Shown: positions 35,982 through 44,930, counted from the first letter of the stretch. The stretch: 64,000 nucleotides of DNA from CAVUCH01 sp963739995 (GCA_963739995.1 CAVUCH010000013.1:62001-126000); one strand, 5' to 3'. The notes: generated from the sequence alone by a model not told the origin. A program made the numbers and translations.

Positions 35982-37073
35982 ATGGCAGCGGAAGGCATGC
36001 CGGTCGAGGTCGATACTACGAAGGCGCAAGCGTTTGCTGGCCGACTCTTGACCGCTCTCAACGACGCGGCTCTTTGCTTGATGGTGTCAGTGGGCCATCG
36101 TACCGGCCTCTTCGACGTCATGACGCAATCACCGCCGGCAACCTCGGAAGACCTGGCGTCGAGGGCGGGGCTCAGCGAACGGTACGTACGCGAATGGCTG
36201 GGCGCGATGGTCACGGCACGAGTAGTGACGATCGATCCAGCCACCAGCCGTTTCACGCTGCCGGCCGAACATGCAGCCTTTCTGACTCGGGCGGCCGTCG
36301 CCGACAACATGGCAGTGTTTGCGCAGTACGTCGCCGTCATGGGGTCTGTGGAGGACGACATCGTCGAGTGTTTCAGACAGGGCGGCGGGGTGCCTTACGA
36401 GAGGTTTCGGCGGTTCCACGAAGTCATGGCGGAGGATAGCGGCCAATCCGTGCTTTCATCGCTCGAGTCGCACATCCTTCCGCTCGTGCCGGGATTGATG
36501 GAGCGCCTCGCACAAGGCATCCGGGTGCTTGACGTGGGGTGCGGGCGCGGCCGTGTCTTGAACAGGCTCGCCGAACTGTACCCGCGGAGCAGGTTCATGG
36601 GCATGGATCTCTCAACCGACGCCATCAGGTTCGCGCGCGACGAGGCTCAACAGAAAGGCCTCGACAACAGCGAGTTCATGGCCCTCGATTTGAGCACCTT
36701 CGATGAGAGTGCGGAATCTGAGTCATTCGACTTCATCACAACCTTCGATGCTATTCACGATCAAGCAAAGCCGCTCAATGTGCTCAAAGGTATTCATCGC
36801 GCATTGAAGCCAGAAGGTGTCTACCTCATGCAGGACATCAGCGGGACAAGCCACATGGACAGAGATATCGGGCATCCGATTGGAACATTCCTCTACGCCA
36901 TCTCTTGCATGCACTGCATGACCGTGTCGTTGGCACAGGGCGGGGAGGGCTTGGGCGCTATGTGGGGTGAAGAGAAGACACGCGAGTACCTGCAACGAGC
37001 AGGTTTTCGATCGATTACCACACACCGACTCGCGCACGACATTCAGAACAATTGGTATGTCGTGAGGAAGTAG
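35982..37073 (+). CDS. Class I SAM-dependent methyltransferase with N-terminal winged helix
   Basis: 363 residues. The N-terminal domain (TALNDAALCLMVSVGHRTGLFDVM ... SEDLASRAGLSERYVREWLGAMVTARVV) resembles the dimerisation/winged-helix domain of O- and thiol-methyltransferases. The SAM site is RVLDVGCGRGRVL with acidic MGMDLS, then FDFITTFDAIHD. A Cys pair in ISCMHCMTVSLAQGG near residue 308 is unusual and could bind a soft metal or thiol substrate. AGGAG precedes the start. It is the downstream partner of the MFS transporter; a modify-and-export detoxification pair is one reading. Confidence 0.85.
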   Translation: MAAEGMPVEVDTTKAQAFAGRLLTALNDAALCLMVSVGHRTGLFDVMTQSPPATSEDLASRAGLSERYVREWLGAMVTARVVTIDPATSRFTLPAEHAAFLTRAAVADNMAVFAQYVAVMGSVEDDIVECFRQGGGVPYERFRRFHEVMAEDSGQSVLSSLESHILPLVPGLMERLAQGIRVLDVGCGRGRVLNRLAELYPRSRFMGMDLSTDAIRFARDEAQQKGLDNSEFMALDLSTFDESAESESFDFITTFDAIHDQAKPLNVLKGIHRALKPEGVYLMQDISGTSHMDRDIGHPIGTFLYAISCMHCMTVSLAQGGEGLGAMWGEEKTREYLQRAGFRSITTHRLAHDIQNNWYVVRK

Positions 37074-37140
37074 CAAGTCCGACGGACATCTGTCGCCCGG
37101 AGCCACGGTCGCCAGTCACTTGCCAGATGCGCGCGTTACC

Positions 37141-37168
37141 GCCGCCGCGATCATGGATGCGCGGCGGC
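37141..37168 (+). terminator. Terminator of the MFS-methyltransferase unit
   Basis: GCCGCCGCG (37141-37149) and CGCGGCGGC (37160-37168) form a perfect 9-bp stem with a 10-nt loop, followed by TTCTCT. It lies 68 nt after the methyltransferase stop and just before a convergent gene. Confidence 0.6.
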
Positions 37169-37180
37169 TTCTCTGCTCCG

Positions 37181-37888
37181 TCATTCCGCGGTCTCGCCGG
37201 GCTTCAGATCGAGCACCTGGACGCCCTTCGGCGCGACCAGAGTCCGCAATGCCTCCGGCGTTCCGGTCAAAGCGGGGAACGTGCCCCAGTGGACCGGCAG
37301 CACCTGCTTGACTCGAAGCATGTCGCACGCGAACGCGGCTTCCTCGGGTCCCATCGTGAAGAGGTCGCCGATTGGCAAACAGGCGATCTGCGGAGCGTAG
37401 AGGTCCGCGACGAGGCGCATGTCGCCGAACACTGCCGTGTCGCCCGCGAAGTACACGGTGGGCCCGGTGTCGAAGCGCAGCACGAAACCGGAGGCTTCAC
37501 CGAGGTAGTGATTGACCCCATTCTCCTCGTAGCTGCTGCTGTGCAGCGCGTCGACCATTGTCACGCGCACGTCGCCCACCCGCTGCGTGCCGCCCTTGTT
37601 CATAGGGCGGCCCTTCTTCACACCTTTCTTGGCCAGCCAGTTCACGATCTCGAAGTTGGCGAGCACGTCAGCATCCGTCGCGCGCGCGACGCCGGCTGCA
37701 TCCTCGATGTGATCGCTGTGCCCGTGGGTGATGAGCACCGCGTCGATGTTGGTCGGCTGGTGCCATGACGGCGGGCACGAAGGGTTCGTCTTGAGCCACG
37801 GATCGACGAGCAGCCGCTTGCCACCAGGCGAGCGGAACAGGCAGGTTCCGTGTCCGAGCCACGTCATACCGAGAGATGAAAGAGCCAT
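37181..37888 (-). CDS. Metallo-beta-lactamase-fold hydrolase, UPF0173/UlaG-like
   Basis: 235 residues. It starts MTWLGHGTCLF after seven residues and has the MBL metal motif ITHGHSDHIED, then VYFAGDTAVFGD and PVHWGTFP, the three metal-binding regions of UPF0173 hydrolases. The exact substrate is unknown; UlaG relatives open lactone rings. Cytosolic. ATG 37888 is supported by TATACT exactly 6 nt upstream. A frame to 37972 is shadow. It is monocistronic, convergent with the methyltransferase and divergent from the amidase. Confidence 0.85.
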   Translation of the reverse strand: MALSSLGMTWLGHGTCLFRSPGGKRLLVDPWLKTNPSCPPSWHQPTNIDAVLITHGHSDHIEDAAGVARATDADVLANFEIVNWLAKKGVKKGRPMNKGGTQRVGDVRVTMVDALHSSSYEENGVNHYLGEASGFVLRFDTGPTVYFAGDTAVFGDMRLVADLYAPQIACLPIGDLFTMGPEEAAFACDMLRVKQVLPVHWGTFPALTGTPEALRTLVAPKGVQVLDLKPGETAE

Positions 37889-37894
37889 GAAGGC

Positions 37895-37900
37895 AGTATA
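37895..37900 (-). promoter_or_regulatory. Candidate -10 box, leaderless
   Basis: On the minus strand TATACT is followed by GCCTTC (6 nt) and then ATG 37888. Confidence 0.5.
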
Positions 37901-38028
37901 TTCCTGGCTCCACACCCGTCTCCAGGCTCCGGCTTCGGGCCGGTTGGGCTTTGGTTGGGCGCAGCAGCGCACCTGCCCGCCGCCAAGCCGCGGACAGTAT
38001 CATTTTCACCGGCTTCCAGAGAGGCGCG

Positions 38029-39627
38029 ATGAGACATGGCGAGCAGGGTTTCAGGCACAGCAGGTCGTCTCGCCTCGCACACCCGATGAGCAGACGTTCG
38101 TTCGGCCAGACCCTTGGAGCGGCTCTCATGAGTAGCAGGCGGCAGGCGGACGGCTTCCCCGCCCGGTCGGATGAGCACGAGGCTCCACGCGCGCTGACCC
38201 AAGGGCCCGGCGATGGCTTGTGCTACATCGACGCGACCGAACTTGCGGCGATGATCCGAGCCAGGCAGGTCTCCGCTCGTGAGGTCATGGCGGCTCACCT
38301 TGCTCAGATCGAACGGATCAACCCTGGAGTGAACGCCATCGTCACGCTCGTAGCTGAGCGCGCGATGGCCGACGCCGCCAGCGCCGACGAGCAGTCAGCC
38401 CATGGCGCTCCGCTCGGTGCGCTTCACGGAGTCCCCGTCGCGCACAAGGACCTCGTCGATACGGCTGGGATCCGCACCACTCGCGGCTCACTGTTCTATC
38501 GCGACACCGTGCCGAGCAGCGATGCGCTCATCGTGACGCGTATTCGCCAGGCGGGCGCGCTCATGGTCGGGAAGACCAACACCCCCGAGTTCGGCGCCGG
38601 ATCCCAGACGTTCAATGCGGTCTTCGGTCCGACCCGTAATCCGTACGACCTCGACAAGACCTGCGGGGGGAGCAGCGGCGGCGCCGCCGTGGCGCTGGCG
38701 TGCGGCATGGTGCCGATCGCTGACGGCAGCGACACCGGCGGCTCGCTGCGGAACCCGGCGGCGTTCTGCAATGTGGTCGGTTTCCGGCCGTCGCCGGGCC
38801 GCGTGCCGAGTGAATCGGGATCCTGGTCGCCCCTCTCGGTGTCTGGTCCGATGGCACGCTCAGTCGCCGACGTGGCGCTCTTCCTCAGCGCGATGGCCGG
38901 GCCTGATCCGCGGAGCCCCTTGTCGATCCAGGATGACGGCGCCCGCTTTCGTGCGCCGCTGGGTCGCAGCTTCAAGGGAGTCCGTCTCGCGTGGTGGCAT
39001 GGGCTTGGCGGAATCCCGGTCGAGTCGGACATCCGTCGCGGCGTCGACCGGAACCGGCGTGTCTTCGAGGATCTCGGCTGCGTGATCGACGAGGCGGAGC
39101 CGGATTTCGCGGGGGTCGATGTAGCATTCCCGACATTGCGCTACGCGGCGAATTACCCGCAGTACGCGCCGTTGGTGGCGGAAAAGCCTGACTGGGTCAA
39201 GGACACCATCAAGTACGAGGTCGCACAGGCCCAGCGGCTCTCCGGCGCGGATGTGGGGCGGGCACTCGCCAGGCAGGCGCAGATGCACGACCAGAGCCGG
39301 CTGTTTTTCGAACGGTACGACTACTTCGTCCTTCCGGTCACCCAGGTGGCGCCATTCGACGTGACCGTACCCTATCCAACCAGCATATCCGGGACGCCGA
39401 TGGCCACCTACATCGACTGGATGCGCTCGTGCTGGTACGTGACCTTCATGTCCTGTCCGGCGATCTCCGTGCCTGCCGGGTTCACGCCAGGTGGCCTGCC
39501 GGTGGGTGTGCAGATCGTAGGCCGCCACCGTGGCGACTGGAGCGTGCTGCAGCTTGCGTACGCGTTCGAGCAGGCAACCCGGTACGGAAGGAGGCGTCCA
39601 CCTCCGCTGCCGATTGCCGCGGAATGA
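38029..39627 (+). CDS. Amidase-signature family hydrolase
   Basis: 532 residues. The Ser-cisSer-Lys triad is visible: Lys in GVPVAHKDLVDTAG, cis-Ser in CGGSSGGAAVALACGM and the nucleophile Ser in DGSDTGGSLRNPAAFCN. The C-terminal SCPAISVPAGFTPGGLPVGVQIVG is standard. It hydrolyses an amide. ATG 38029 has GAGAGG 5 nt upstream; ATG 38086 would begin MSRRSFGQTLGAALM, which looks like a truncated twin-arginine leader, so export is possible but unproven. No operon partner, so the substrate cannot be inferred. Confidence 0.88.
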   Translation: MRHGEQGFRHSRSSRLAHPMSRRSFGQTLGAALMSSRRQADGFPARSDEHEAPRALTQGPGDGLCYIDATELAAMIRARQVSAREVMAAHLAQIERINPGVNAIVTLVAERAMADAASADEQSAHGAPLGALHGVPVAHKDLVDTAGIRTTRGSLFYRDTVPSSDALIVTRIRQAGALMVGKTNTPEFGAGSQTFNAVFGPTRNPYDLDKTCGGSSGGAAVALACGMVPIADGSDTGGSLRNPAAFCNVVGFRPSPGRVPSESGSWSPLSVSGPMARSVADVALFLSAMAGPDPRSPLSIQDDGARFRAPLGRSFKGVRLAWWHGLGGIPVESDIRRGVDRNRRVFEDLGCVIDEAEPDFAGVDVAFPTLRYAANYPQYAPLVAEKPDWVKDTIKYEVAQAQRLSGADVGRALARQAQMHDQSRLFFERYDYFVLPVTQVAPFDVTVPYPTSISGTPMATYIDWMRSCWYVTFMSCPAISVPAGFTPGGLPVGVQIVGRHRGDWSVLQLAYAFEQATRYGRRRPPPLPIAAE

Positions 39628-39673
39628 CGCCGGATTGTGTCGGGTCCGTGAGCGGCTGACACCGCCAGTCTGC

Positions 39674-39679
39674 TACGAT
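39674..39679 (+). promoter_or_regulatory. Candidate -10 box of lipA
   Basis: TACGAT lies 8 nt before ATG 39688, and the interval (CGTCTGGC) has no ribosome-binding site. Confidence 0.35.
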
Positions 39680-39687
39680 CGTCTGGC

Positions 39688-40611
39688 ATGTCCGTGACGT
39701 CCCCTCTTCGCATCATCAGGCCCAGAGACACCAGCCCCGGGAGCCCACGCGCAGCCAAGCCGGAGTGGCTCAAAGTGCGTGCACCCGGGTCGCCGAACTA
39801 TGTGCGCCTGAAGGGGATGATGCGTGAGCTGAAACTGAATACCGTGTGCGAGGAGGCACGGTGCCCCAACATCGGTGAGTGCTGGCACCACGGGACGGCG
39901 ACGTTCATGATCCTCGGTGACGTGTGCACGCGTGCGTGCGGCTACTGTGCCGTGCCGCACGGGAAGCCCACGGAGCTCGATACCGCCGAGCCTGCGCGCG
40001 TCGCCAATGCGGTGGTGCAGATGGATCTGAAGTACGTCGTCATCACGTCGGTGGATCGCGACGATCTCTGGGACGGTGGCGCGGGCATCTTCGCCGACAC
40101 GATTCGGCAGATCCGTGTGCGCACCGACTCGTGCCGCGTCGAGGTGCTGATTCCCGACTTCCAGGGACTCGAGCAGGCGCTGTACAGGGTGCTCGACGCG
40201 AGACCGGACGTGCTCAACCACAACACGGAGACCGTGCCGAGCCTCTACCGGATTGCGCGGGCCGGCGGCCGGTATCCGCGCACGCTCGAACTGCTGGACC
40301 GCGCGCGCAGGTACGCGCCCGCCATTCCCACGAAGAGCGGCGTCATGGTGGGCCTCGGCGAGAGGTGGGACGAGCTCGTCGGCACACTCGAGGACCTGCG
40401 GAACGTCGGGGTGTCGATCCTGACGATCGGGCAATACCTGCGGCCGACGGAGTCGCACCTGCGCATGGAGCGCTACTACACGCCCGCGGAGTTTGCCGAA
40501 CTCAAACAGATCGCGCTCGACATGGGCTTCGGTCACGTCGAGTCCGGCCCTCTCGTGCGCAGCTCGTACCACGCCCATGAGCAGGCCGACGCCCTCGCTG
40601 CCCGCGGCTGA
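39688..40611 (+). CDS. lipA: Lipoyl synthase
   Basis: 307 residues. It is a radical-SAM enzyme that inserts two sulfurs into protein-bound octanoyl groups. The auxiliary cluster cysteines are Cys54, Cys59 and Cys65 (CEEARCPNIGEC). The radical-SAM cluster is Cys80, Cys84, Cys87 (CTRACGYC). The C-terminal cluster ligand serine is in VRSSYHA. Its product is needed by the AceF lipoyl domain encoded at 48.9-50.4 kb. The 3' end overlaps the uracil-DNA glycosylase gene by 35 nt. No lipB is present. Confidence 0.97.
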   Translation: MSVTSPLRIIRPRDTSPGSPRAAKPEWLKVRAPGSPNYVRLKGMMRELKLNTVCEEARCPNIGECWHHGTATFMILGDVCTRACGYCAVPHGKPTELDTAEPARVANAVVQMDLKYVVITSVDRDDLWDGGAGIFADTIRQIRVRTDSCRVEVLIPDFQGLEQALYRVLDARPDVLNHNTETVPSLYRIARAGGRYPRTLELLDRARRYAPAIPTKSGVMVGLGERWDELVGTLEDLRNVGVSILTIGQYLRPTESHLRMERYYTPAEFAELKQIALDMGFGHVESGPLVRSSYHAHEQADALAARG

Positions 40612-41335
40612 CATCTTGCCAACGGGTCATCCGTCCCACCCGCGTGGGCGCTCGGCTCTCGCCCTCGCGCGTGAGCAGATCATCACATGCGAACGCTGCC
40701 GCCGCCTGCGCGAGCATTGCCAACGCATCGCCACGATCAAGAAGGCCGCGCATCGGGATGACCTGTATTGGGGGCGTCCCGTACCCGGCTTCGGCGACCC
40801 GCTCGCCCGCGTGCTGATCCTCGGCCTCGCGCCTGCCGCTCACGGCGCCAACCGCACGGGCCGCGTGTTCACCGGTGATGGCGGCGGCGGCTCGGGCGAC
40901 TTCCTGATGCGCGCGCTCCACGAGAACGGCTTTGCGAGCGCGCCCGTGTCCCAGCGGCCGGACGACGGCCTGACGTTGACCGATGCATTCATCGCCGCGA
41001 CCGTCCGGTGCGCCCCACCCGACAACAAGCCCACTCCCGAGGAAGTGCTCGCCTGCCGGGTGCATCTCGATGCGGAGTGGGATGCGTTGCCGCGCGTGCA
41101 GATCGTGGTGGCGCTCGGACGCGTCAGCTTCGACGCCTGCTGGGCCCGCTTCGCACGGTGCGGCATCGTTGTCCGCCGTCGCCCGCCCTTCGCGCATGGC
41201 GCGGAGTACGCGGTACGCGGCGGCCCGCTCGTGATTGCGTCGTTTCATCCCAGCCGGCAGAACACGAATACGGGAAGGCTGACGGCCGCGATGATGCACG
41301 ACGTGTTCGCGCTGGCGGCAACGCGCCTGCGGTGA
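40577..41335 (+). CDS. Type-5 uracil-DNA glycosylase (UdgB)
   Basis: 252 residues. Iron-sulfur cysteines begin with CERCRRLREHC. Motif 1 is ILGLAPAAHGANRTGRVFTGD, the family-5 form in which the catalytic Asp of other families is replaced. The C-terminal HPSRQNTNTGRL is the DNA-binding motif. It removes uracil and other deaminated bases from DNA. Start ATG 40577 lies inside the lipA end; the frame is open to 40493, but homology begins near residue 25. It clusters with a second DNA glycosylase at 42.3 kb, one gene apart. Confidence 0.93.
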   Translation: MSRPTPSLPAADILPTGHPSHPRGRSALALAREQIITCERCRRLREHCQRIATIKKAAHRDDLYWGRPVPGFGDPLARVLILGLAPAAHGANRTGRVFTGDGGGGSGDFLMRALHENGFASAPVSQRPDDGLTLTDAFIAATVRCAPPDNKPTPEEVLACRVHLDAEWDALPRVQIVVALGRVSFDACWARFARCGIVVRRRPPFAHGAEYAVRGGPLVIASFHPSRQNTNTGRLTAAMMHDVFALAATRLR

Positions 41336-41480
41336 CGCGAGAACCCACTGCCGTGAGCGAACACAGAGATGCTGGCTGAGATCGTTATGTATGCCCGCCA
41401 GCCTCGCGATGGCAGCTGACCGACGCATGTTGGGCACCGTTCAGCGCTGCTGATCCCGCCTTACTGACCTGTTCGTGGAC

Positions 41481-41486
41481 TACACT
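41481..41486 (+). promoter_or_regulatory. Candidate -10 box, leaderless
   Basis: TACACT is followed by GCCTCC (6 nt) and GTG 41493. It decides in favour of GTG 41493 over GTG 41475. Confidence 0.4.
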
Positions 41487-41492
41487 GCCTCC

Positions 41493-42236
41493 GTGCAGCA
41501 TCGTTCGAAGCAGCTGGAGCTGCCACTGCTCGCACCGCCGCCAGGCAGTGAGGAGTATCTGCCCGGCCTTCGTGGTCCGCTGCAGGTTCAATTCGTGAGG
41601 CATCCGCGCGCGCGGAGGTATCTGCTGCGAATCGACACCCAAGGCGTAGCTCGGGTGACGATGCCGCGGTGGGGCCGGCGAGCGGAGGCGCGTGCGTTCG
41701 CGGAGGCGCACGTCGTCTGGATCGAGCGCCAGCGGGCGCGGCAGCTTCAGCGCGCAGGCGCCACGCGGCGGATCACGCCCGGGGCACTGGTGCTGTTTCG
41801 CGGCATCCCGTGCCCGCTCACCGTGCACACCGGCGACGGCATCGCGCGCGTGGCGCTCGGCGAGCTGTCGCAAGAGGTGCCCGCGCCGGCCGACCTCGAC
41901 AGCGCGGTCCGAGCGATGCTCCGGGAGCTGGCGGCACGCGAGCTTCCCAGGCGCCTCCACACGCTCGCCGCTCATTACGGCCTCGCGGTGTCACGGGTGA
42001 CCATTCGCGACCAGCACACGCGCTGGGGATCGTGTTCACCGCGCGGGCGGATCAGCCTGAACTGGCGCCTCGTGCAGATGCCATACGCCGTGTGCGAGTA
42101 CGTGCTGGTGCACGAGCTGATGCACCTGCGCGTGGCCAACCACTCGCGCCGGTTCTGGCGGCAGGTGGCCGTCGAGTGTCCCGAGTACGAGCTGGCGCGC
42201 GCGTGGCTGCGCCGGCACGGCCGCGAACTGCTGTAG
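41493..42236 (+). CDS. YgjP/DUF45-type M48 family metallopeptidase
   Basis: 247 residues. The zinc motif is YVLVHELMHLRVANHSRRFW with the third ligand region ECPEYELARAWL. The preceding TIRDQHTRWGSCSPRGRISLNWRL is the YgjP/DUF45 signature. The N-terminal half (VQFVRHPRARRYLLRIDTQGVARVTMP) is the usual beta-rich prodomain-like part. It is a cytosolic protease of unknown target. GTG 41475 would add six residues but covers the -10 box. Confidence 0.85.
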   Translation: MQHRSKQLELPLLAPPPGSEEYLPGLRGPLQVQFVRHPRARRYLLRIDTQGVARVTMPRWGRRAEARAFAEAHVVWIERQRARQLQRAGATRRITPGALVLFRGIPCPLTVHTGDGIARVALGELSQEVPAPADLDSAVRAMLRELAARELPRRLHTLAAHYGLAVSRVTIRDQHTRWGSCSPRGRISLNWRLVQMPYAVCEYVLVHELMHLRVANHSRRFWRQVAVECPEYELARAWLRRHGRELL

Positions 42237-42326
42237 GGCGTCGTCCGCCCGCCCCCAGGTTCCGCGGCCACTGCAGGCGCGAACCGGGCTCGGGCGGGAC
42301 GGCACGCATCGGGCGCAGGTTCTTCA

Positions 42327-43235
42327 TTGCCAGAACTGCCGGACATCCTTTGCTACCTCCACGCGCTCGCCCCGCGCATCGTCGGACAGCGGCTCGATCG
42401 CGTCCGACTCGAGACGCCGTTCCTGCTCCGATCGGTCGATCCGCCGCTCGGCGCGATTGAAGGGCACACCGTCACCGGCCTGGATCGGATTGGCAAACGG
42501 ATCGTCTGGGCATTCGACGGTGACGTCTTCGCGGTGTTTCACTTGATGATTGCGGGGCGGTTCCACTGGACGCCGAGCGGGCGGCGCACCCCGCGCAAGG
42601 GACTCGCAGCTTTCGAGTTCCCGACCGGCACGCTGGTGCTGACAGAGGCGGGCTCCAGGCGGCGCGCCTCGCTGATGCTCGTGCGCGGTCTCGACCGCCT
42701 GCACGATCTCAATCCAGGAGGCATCGACCCGCTCACATGCGGTCCCTCGTCGTTCGCTGCGCGGCTGCGAATGGAGAACCACACGCTGAAACGGGCGTTG
42801 ACGGATCCCCGGTTGTTCAGCGGAATCGGCAATGCGTATTCCGACGAGATCCTGCACGCGGCGCAACTCTCGCCCCTGCAGCTGACGCGCCATCTGGATG
42901 AGGAGGGGCTCGAACGCCTGCATCGCGCGACGGTGGACACGCTGGGTCGCTGGATCGAGCAGCTTCGGTCGGAGGGTGGCGACGCGTTCCCTCACAAGGT
43001 GACGGCGTTCCGGGACGGCATGGCCGTCCACGGCCGGTTCGGGCGACCGTGCCCGCGATGCGGCGCGCCCGTGCAGCGCATCGCCTACGCGGATAGCGAG
43101 TGCAATTACTGTGCGGCATGCCAGACGGGTGGGCGCCTGCTCGCGGACCGATCGCTCTCGCGCCTCATGCGCGGCGACTGGCCCAGGACTTTCGAGGACC
43201 TCGAACAGCTGAAAGCCGCCCGGCGCGAGACGTGA
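42327..43235 (+). CDS. Formamidopyrimidine/endonuclease VIII-type DNA glycosylase
   Basis: 302 residues. TTG 42327 must be the start because the nucleophile is Pro2 followed by Glu3 (PELPD). Residue 6 is Asp where Fpg usually has Glu. The beta-hairpin Lys is in LDRIGKRIVW, the helix-two-turn-helix is FSGIGNAYSDEILHAA, and the zinc finger is CPRCG ... CNYCAAC, followed by an extra 40 residues (LLADRSLSRLMRGDWPRTFEDL). It excises oxidised bases such as 8-oxoG. The C-terminal extension and Asp6 suggest a subfamily different from E. coli MutM. Confidence 0.9.
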   Translation: MPELPDILCYLHALAPRIVGQRLDRVRLETPFLLRSVDPPLGAIEGHTVTGLDRIGKRIVWAFDGDVFAVFHLMIAGRFHWTPSGRRTPRKGLAAFEFPTGTLVLTEAGSRRRASLMLVRGLDRLHDLNPGGIDPLTCGPSSFAARLRMENHTLKRALTDPRLFSGIGNAYSDEILHAAQLSPLQLTRHLDEEGLERLHRATVDTLGRWIEQLRSEGGDAFPHKVTAFRDGMAVHGRFGRPCPRCGAPVQRIAYADSECNYCAACQTGGRLLADRSLSRLMRGDWPRTFEDLEQLKAARRET

Positions 43236-43411
43236 GCGGCCTGGGCGACAGGCGGAGCGCGGGCCGAGCGGCGGTGCCGTCAGGCGACGGTCGGGCGTTT
43301 GCGCGCCGGCCGGGGCCGCGCCCACCGGGAGATGTCCACTCGGACCAATCGCCTTGATGCCCCACGCGGTCAGCCGTTTCGAGGGCCGTCGCACGAGGCA
43401 AACAACCCTCG

Positions 43412-43567
43412 TCAGCGCCCGATGAGAATCAGAATGCCGGCAACGAGCGCGAGCACCGCAGTCACCACGAGCGGCACCGCAAGCTGCAGCAGACCGACCA
43501 GGCCGATGAGGATCAGGTAGATCGCCAGGACCAGCATCCCCCGACTGCGCGTCACGCTCAGAGCCAT
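43412..43567 (-). CDS. Small hydrophobic membrane protein, DUF3096-like
   Basis: 51 residues. After a short basic N terminus (MALSVTRSRG) the protein is two membrane helices (MLVLAIYLILIGLVGLLQLA and a second of AVLALVAGILILIGR). The repeated LIxG...LI pattern resembles DUF3096. AAGGAGG lies 7 nt upstream of the ATG, a strong ribosome site. Function unknown; relatives are often stress-induced. Confidence 0.75.
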   Translation of the reverse strand: MALSVTRSRGMLVLAIYLILIGLVGLLQLAVPLVVTAVLALVAGILILIGR

Positions 43568-43656
43568 CGAGCCTCCTTCGATGTGTCACCGCACGGCGTC
43601 ACGCTCACGTCCGGCCGCGCCGCATGGTAGCAGTTTCGCAGACCTCCGTCGCTGTC

Positions 43657-43698
43657 GCCTGCAGCCTGTAGCCTGCGGGCTGCAGCCTGCAGCCTATC
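43657..43698. repeat. Heptad array, six units
   Basis: GCCTGCA, GCCTGTA, GCCTGCG, GGCTGCA, GCCTGCA, GCCTATC run in strict 7-bp register between the small membrane protein gene and the lactonase gene. The unit is the same as in the right arm at 28666-28698. Confidence 0.85.
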
Positions 43699-43764
43699 TT
43701 GATATCCTGAACCGCCGTGATCGCCTGGACCGATTCCCCGCGATCCAAACCTTCAGGAGCCGCC

Positions 43765-44793
43765 ATGTCTAGAGAACTTCCAGACTGGATCGCCCTCGCA
43801 CTGGCGCTGGTCGCCGTCGCCGGATTCGCGCCGCAGCTGATGTCACAGGAGCCCTCCCCCCCGGGCACTCTCGTGAGTCTTGACCCGCGCTTCGATGCGC
43901 TCGTTCCAAGAACGGCGAAGTTGGAGAAGCTCGCCGACGGCTTTTCCTGGGTCGAGGGGCCTGTGTGGGATCAGAAGGCCGAAGCCATCCTCTTTTCGGA
44001 TATCCCGAACAACGTCGTGCACAAGTGGAAGGAAGGGGACGGCCTGAGCGAGTTCCTGCGTCCGTCCGGATACACGGGCAGTGCGCCGTTCACCGGGCGT
44101 GAGCCGGGCAGCAACGGCCTCACATGGGATTCGGAGCGGCGGCTGGTGCTCTGCCAGCATGGCGACCGCCGCATCTCACGTCTCGATGCGCCGGGACGGT
44201 TCACGACGCTGGTGGACCGGTACGAAGGCAAACGGCTGAACAGCCCGAACGACCTCGTGTTCAAGGCCAACGGCGATCTGTATTTCACCGACCCGCCGTA
44301 CGGCCTCCCGGGCACCTTCAACGATCCCGGCCGCGAACTGGATTTCACGGGCGTCTACCGCCTGGCCAGGAACGGCACGCTCACGCTGCTGACGAGGGAG
44401 CTGAAAGCGCCGAACGGGATTGCGTTCTCGCCGGACGAGAAGACGCTCTATGTGGCGCAGTCCTCCGACGACGAACCGGTGATCATGGCCTATCCGGTGA
44501 AGGCGGATGGAACCACCGACGCGGGCCGGGTGCTGATCGACGTGAAATCCGGGATGCGCCCCGACAAACCGGGCGGACTCGACGGGCTCAAAGTGGACGT
44601 GCAAGGGAACCTGTTTGCCACCGGACCTGGCGGCGTGTGGGTGATCACACCAGACGGCACACACCTCGGGACGATCGAAACCGCGGCCAAGACGGCGAAC
44701 GTCGGCTGGGGGGATGACGGGACGGTGCTTTACATCACGGCCGACAAGACGTTGTACCGGATGCGAACGGGAACGAAAGGAAAGCTTCCGTAA
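43765..44793 (+). CDS. SMP-30/gluconolactonase-type exported lactonase
   Basis: 342 residues. Signal peptide (WIALALALVAVAGFAPQLMS), then a six-bladed propeller with the family motifs FSWVEGPVWDQKAEAILFSD (metal Glu), GSNGLTWDSERRLVLCQHGDRRI, LNSPNDLVFKANGDLYFTDPPYG and APNGIAFSPDEKTLYVAQS, and a late GGLDGLKVDVQGNLFATGPGGVW. The enzyme opens sugar lactones, probably in the periplasm. ATG 43765 follows CAGGAG. No sugar-catabolic neighbours are present. Confidence 0.88.
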   Translation: MSRELPDWIALALALVAVAGFAPQLMSQEPSPPGTLVSLDPRFDALVPRTAKLEKLADGFSWVEGPVWDQKAEAILFSDIPNNVVHKWKEGDGLSEFLRPSGYTGSAPFTGREPGSNGLTWDSERRLVLCQHGDRRISRLDAPGRFTTLVDRYEGKRLNSPNDLVFKANGDLYFTDPPYGLPGTFNDPGRELDFTGVYRLARNGTLTLLTRELKAPNGIAFSPDEKTLYVAQSSDDEPVIMAYPVKADGTTDAGRVLIDVKSGMRPDKPGGLDGLKVDVQGNLFATGPGGVWVITPDGTHLGTIETAAKTANVGWGDDGTVLYITADKTLYRMRTGTKGKLP

Positions 44794-44930
44794 GAGCCGA
44801 CGCTGTCTCCAGCCGAGCTTCGGTCCCGCGTCGTGCTGAATCCGGGCGGCCAAGTGTTCAGCGACTACCCCGCTGCCGGCACGGATGACTTTCGCTGATC
44901 GTAACCACATTCGAAAAAAGACGTGCAGGG

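Noticed and set aside
44794..44877. Readable frame (LSPAELRSRVVLNPGGQVFSDYP) after the lactonase stop
   Set aside because: In frame with the lactonase but after its TAA, too short to judge and without a start. Readthrough is not supported.
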